Origin: an uncultured Oscillospiraceae bacterium
GTDB lineage: Bacteria > Bacillota > Clostridia > Oscillospirales > Oscillospiraceae
DNA length: 5,707 nucleotides
Reading direction: 5' to 3'
Assembly (NCBI GenBank): GCA_947624465.1
Contig: CANQKJ010000143.1
Span: 1 to 5,707 of the forward strand
The position numbers and the translations under genes are program-made. The notes under the pieces were generated by a model, which saw nothing but the letters and a program-made list of their open reading frames with translations, did not search any database and was not told the origin of the DNA. Below are positions 3,947 to 5,707 of this stretch, in pieces; positions within the stretch are counted from its first letter, which is position 1, and each line of letters starts with the position of its first letter.

Positions 3947-5707
3947 ATGGCAGACGAACTGAATGTGAGCTCCGCCGCCCCGGTGGAGCATGAATACGGC
4001 GGCTCGGAGATCGAGGTGCTGGAGGGCCTGGACCCGGTGCGGAAGCGCCCGGGTATGTATATCGGCTCCACCTCGGCCTCCGGCCTGCACCACCTGGTGT
4101 ATGAGATCGTGGACAACGCCATCGACGAGGCGCTGGCCGGCTACTGCGACCACATCACCGTGGAGATCCTGGAGGGCGACTGCATCCGGGTCATCGACAA
4201 CGGCCGCGGCATCCCCGTGGACATCCAGCCCCAGACCGGCCGGCCCGCCCTGGAGGTGGTGTATACCGTCCTCCACGCCGGCGGCAAGTTCGGCGGCGGC
4301 GGCTACAAGGTGTCCGGCGGCCCGGGTCCACAAGAACGGCCAGATCTATGAGATGAAGTTTTCCCGGGGCAATATCACCCAGGAAATGAAGGTCGTGGGG
4401 ACCACCGATCACACCGGTACCGAGGTGGTGTTCAAGCCCGACCCCGAGATGTTCGAGACCACCGAGTACGACTACGAGACCCTCCACCGCCGTATGCGGG
4501 AGCAGGCCTTCCTGAACGCCGGCGTCCGCATCGACATGGCGGACCGCCGCCCCGGCAGGGAGCAGGAGGAGTCCATGCGGTACGACGGCGGCATCCGGGA
4601 GTTCGTCACCTTCATCAACCGCAACAAGACCCCGCTGCACGAGCAGGTCATCTACATGACCGGCGCCAAGGACGACTCGGTGGCGGAGATTGCCATGCAG
4701 TACAGCGAGGACAGCTACAACGAGATCACGGTGTCCTTCGCCAACAACGTCCACACTCCCGAGGGCGGTATGCACGAGGAGGGCTTCAAGCGGGCCCTGA
4801 CCAATGTGCTCAACGCCTACGGAAAAAAGATGAAGATCCTGAAGGACGAGGAGAAGGTCTCCGGCGACGACTGCCGGGAGGGCCTCACCTGCGTCATCTC
4901 GGTGAAGCTCACCGAGGCCCAGTTCGAGGGCCAGACCAAGGCCAAGCTGGGCAACAGTGAGATCCGCACCCTGGTCTCCAACGTGGTGAGCGACAAGCTG
5001 GAGCAGTTTTTGGAGGAGAACCCCGCCGTGGGCAAGGCCATCCTGGACAAGGCCCTCATGGCCAGCCGCGCCCGGGAGGCCGCCCGGAAGGCCCGGGAGT
5101 CGGTACGCCGCAAGACCGGCCTGGAGGGCGGCCAGATGCCCGACAAGCTCCAGGACTGCAACGAGCGGGACCCGTCTCTCTGTGAAATTTATATCGTCGA
5201 GGGCGACTCCGCCGCCGGCTCCGCCATCCAGGGCCGGGACAGCCGGTTCCAGGCCATTCTGGCCATGTGGGGCAAGATGCTCAACGTGGAGAAGGCCCGG
5301 GCCGACAAGATCTATGGCAACGACAAGCTCTACCCCATGATCGTGGCCCTGGGGGCCGGCATCGGGGAGGAGTTCAACATTGACAAGCTCCGCTATCACA
5401 AGATCATCATCATGGCGGACGCCGATGTGGACGGCGCCCACATCCGCACACTGCTGCTGACCTTCTTCTTCCGCTATATGCGCCCCCTCATCGAGAAGGG
5501 CTACGTCTACTCCGCCGTGCCCCCCCTGTTCAAGCTGACCCGGGGCAAGACCACCCGCGTGGCCTACTCCGAGGCGGAGCGGGACAGGATCAGCGCCGAG
5601 ATGCGGGGCGGCAACCCCAACGTAAAGGTGGACATCAACCGCTTCAAGGGCCTGGGCGAGATGGACCCCCACGAGCTGTGGGAGACCACCATGGACCCGG
5701 AAAAGCG
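3947..5707 (+). pseudogene. gyrB: DNA gyrase subunit B, frame broken by an apparent 53-nt deletion; 3' end cut by window
   Basis: GyrB supplies the ATPase and TOPRIM parts of gyrase, which introduces negative supercoils ahead of forks. The first frame encodes 125 normal residues (3947-4321): [13 protein letters not shown] with catalytic Glu53 and Asn57, DNGRGIPVD at 84-92, and [16 protein letters not shown] ending at 125. It then reads nine foreign residues to a TGA at 4349-4351. Homology resumes one frame over at 4323 ([11 protein letters not shown]) and stays open to the window end, about 461 codons, through the TOPRIM motif EGDSAAG (Glu codon 5199-5201), the metal-binding ADADVDG (5418-5432 region) and RFKGLGEM. 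Between them the 18 residues LHGVGxSVVNAL... seen in E. coli and B. subtilis are absent. The loss removes the ATP-lid glycine motif, so neither piece would be functional alone. An in-frame ATG at 4353 could start the second piece. Artefact is quite possible because the gene is essential and otherwise well conserved. Confidence 0.9.
4316..4331 (+). other. Deletion and frameshift junction in gyrB
   Basis: Codons GGC GGC (4316-4321) end the SGG motif. One extra C (4322) follows, and the second frame begins with CGG GTC CAC at 4323. The expected 18 codons between SGG and RVHKNG are missing, giving 54 minus 1 = 53 missing bases if the ancestral gene had no other indels. The junction creates the palindrome CCCGGG at 4321-4326. 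A GC-rich site like this is a plausible place for polymerase slippage or an assembly error. Confidence 0.85.

Noticed and set aside
4191..5672. 493-codon antisense open frame opposite gyrB
   Set aside because: The + strand has clear GyrB homology throughout. The antisense translation is a His/Leu/Gly/Val-rich shadow with no recognisable motif.
1..5707. Novel defence system, mobile element, CRISPR array, tRNA or rRNA
   Set aside because: All coding space is accounted for by replication-cluster genes. I saw no repeat arrays, transposase motifs, tRNA-like cloverleaf or rRNA sequence.

Overview
The window is a stretch of the conserved bacterial replication-initiation cluster. All genes read left to right in the order dnaA (3' part), dnaN, an S4-domain gene of the yaaA type, recF, a remB/DUF370 gene, a PH-domain gene, and gyrB (running off the right edge). 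This order is the classic one near the chromosomal origin of Firmicutes. The DNA is strongly G+C rich, with G or C favoured at third codon positions. The DUF370 gene, the protein sequences (for example the 'WGKMLNVEKAR' block in GyrB) and the extra PH-domain gene before gyrB together suggest a high-GC member of the Clostridia, probably an Oscillospiraceae-type gut bacterium (Flavonifractor, Lawsonibacter or Pseudoflavonifractor-like). The family assignment is inference, not proof.

Layout. Positions 1-519 encode the last 172 residues of DnaA: the end of the AAA+ domain with the sensor II arginine, then the DNA-binding domain IV. Positions 520-762 are the only long non-coding stretch. It is pyrimidine-rich on the + strand, holds a small hairpin followed by a T run, two or three DnaA-box-like sequences and an 8-bp direct repeat, and ends in the dnaN ribosome binding site. 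It is a candidate part of oriC. Positions 763-3465 carry dnaN, yaaA, recF and remB packed with 4-base overlaps or very short gaps, so they are probably co-transcribed and translationally coupled. A 139-residue PH-domain protein with an unusual calcium-loop-like tail follows after 30 bases (3496-3915). gyrB starts at 3947 with a strong Shine-Dalgarno sequence.

How the genes work together. DnaA opens the origin. DnaN is the sliding clamp that holds the replicative polymerase. RecF is the DNA-gap repair ATPase that helps load RecA. GyrB is the ATPase subunit of gyrase, which removes positive supercoils ahead of forks. YaaA is a small RNA-binding-type protein of unsettled role. RemB belongs to a DUF370 family that includes a transcription factor for extracellular matrix genes.

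Most notable: the gyrB reading frame is broken at about 4322. Compared with E. coli and B. subtilis GyrB, the sequence lacks 18 residues (the ATP-lid segment containing LHGVG) and shifts frame there, as expected from a 53-nt deletion. Since gyrB is essential, this is either a sequence or assembly error or implies another functional copy. I found no previously undescribed system. The other points of interest are unusual base-contact residues in DnaA domain IV and the acidic DxDGDG tail on the PH-domain protein.
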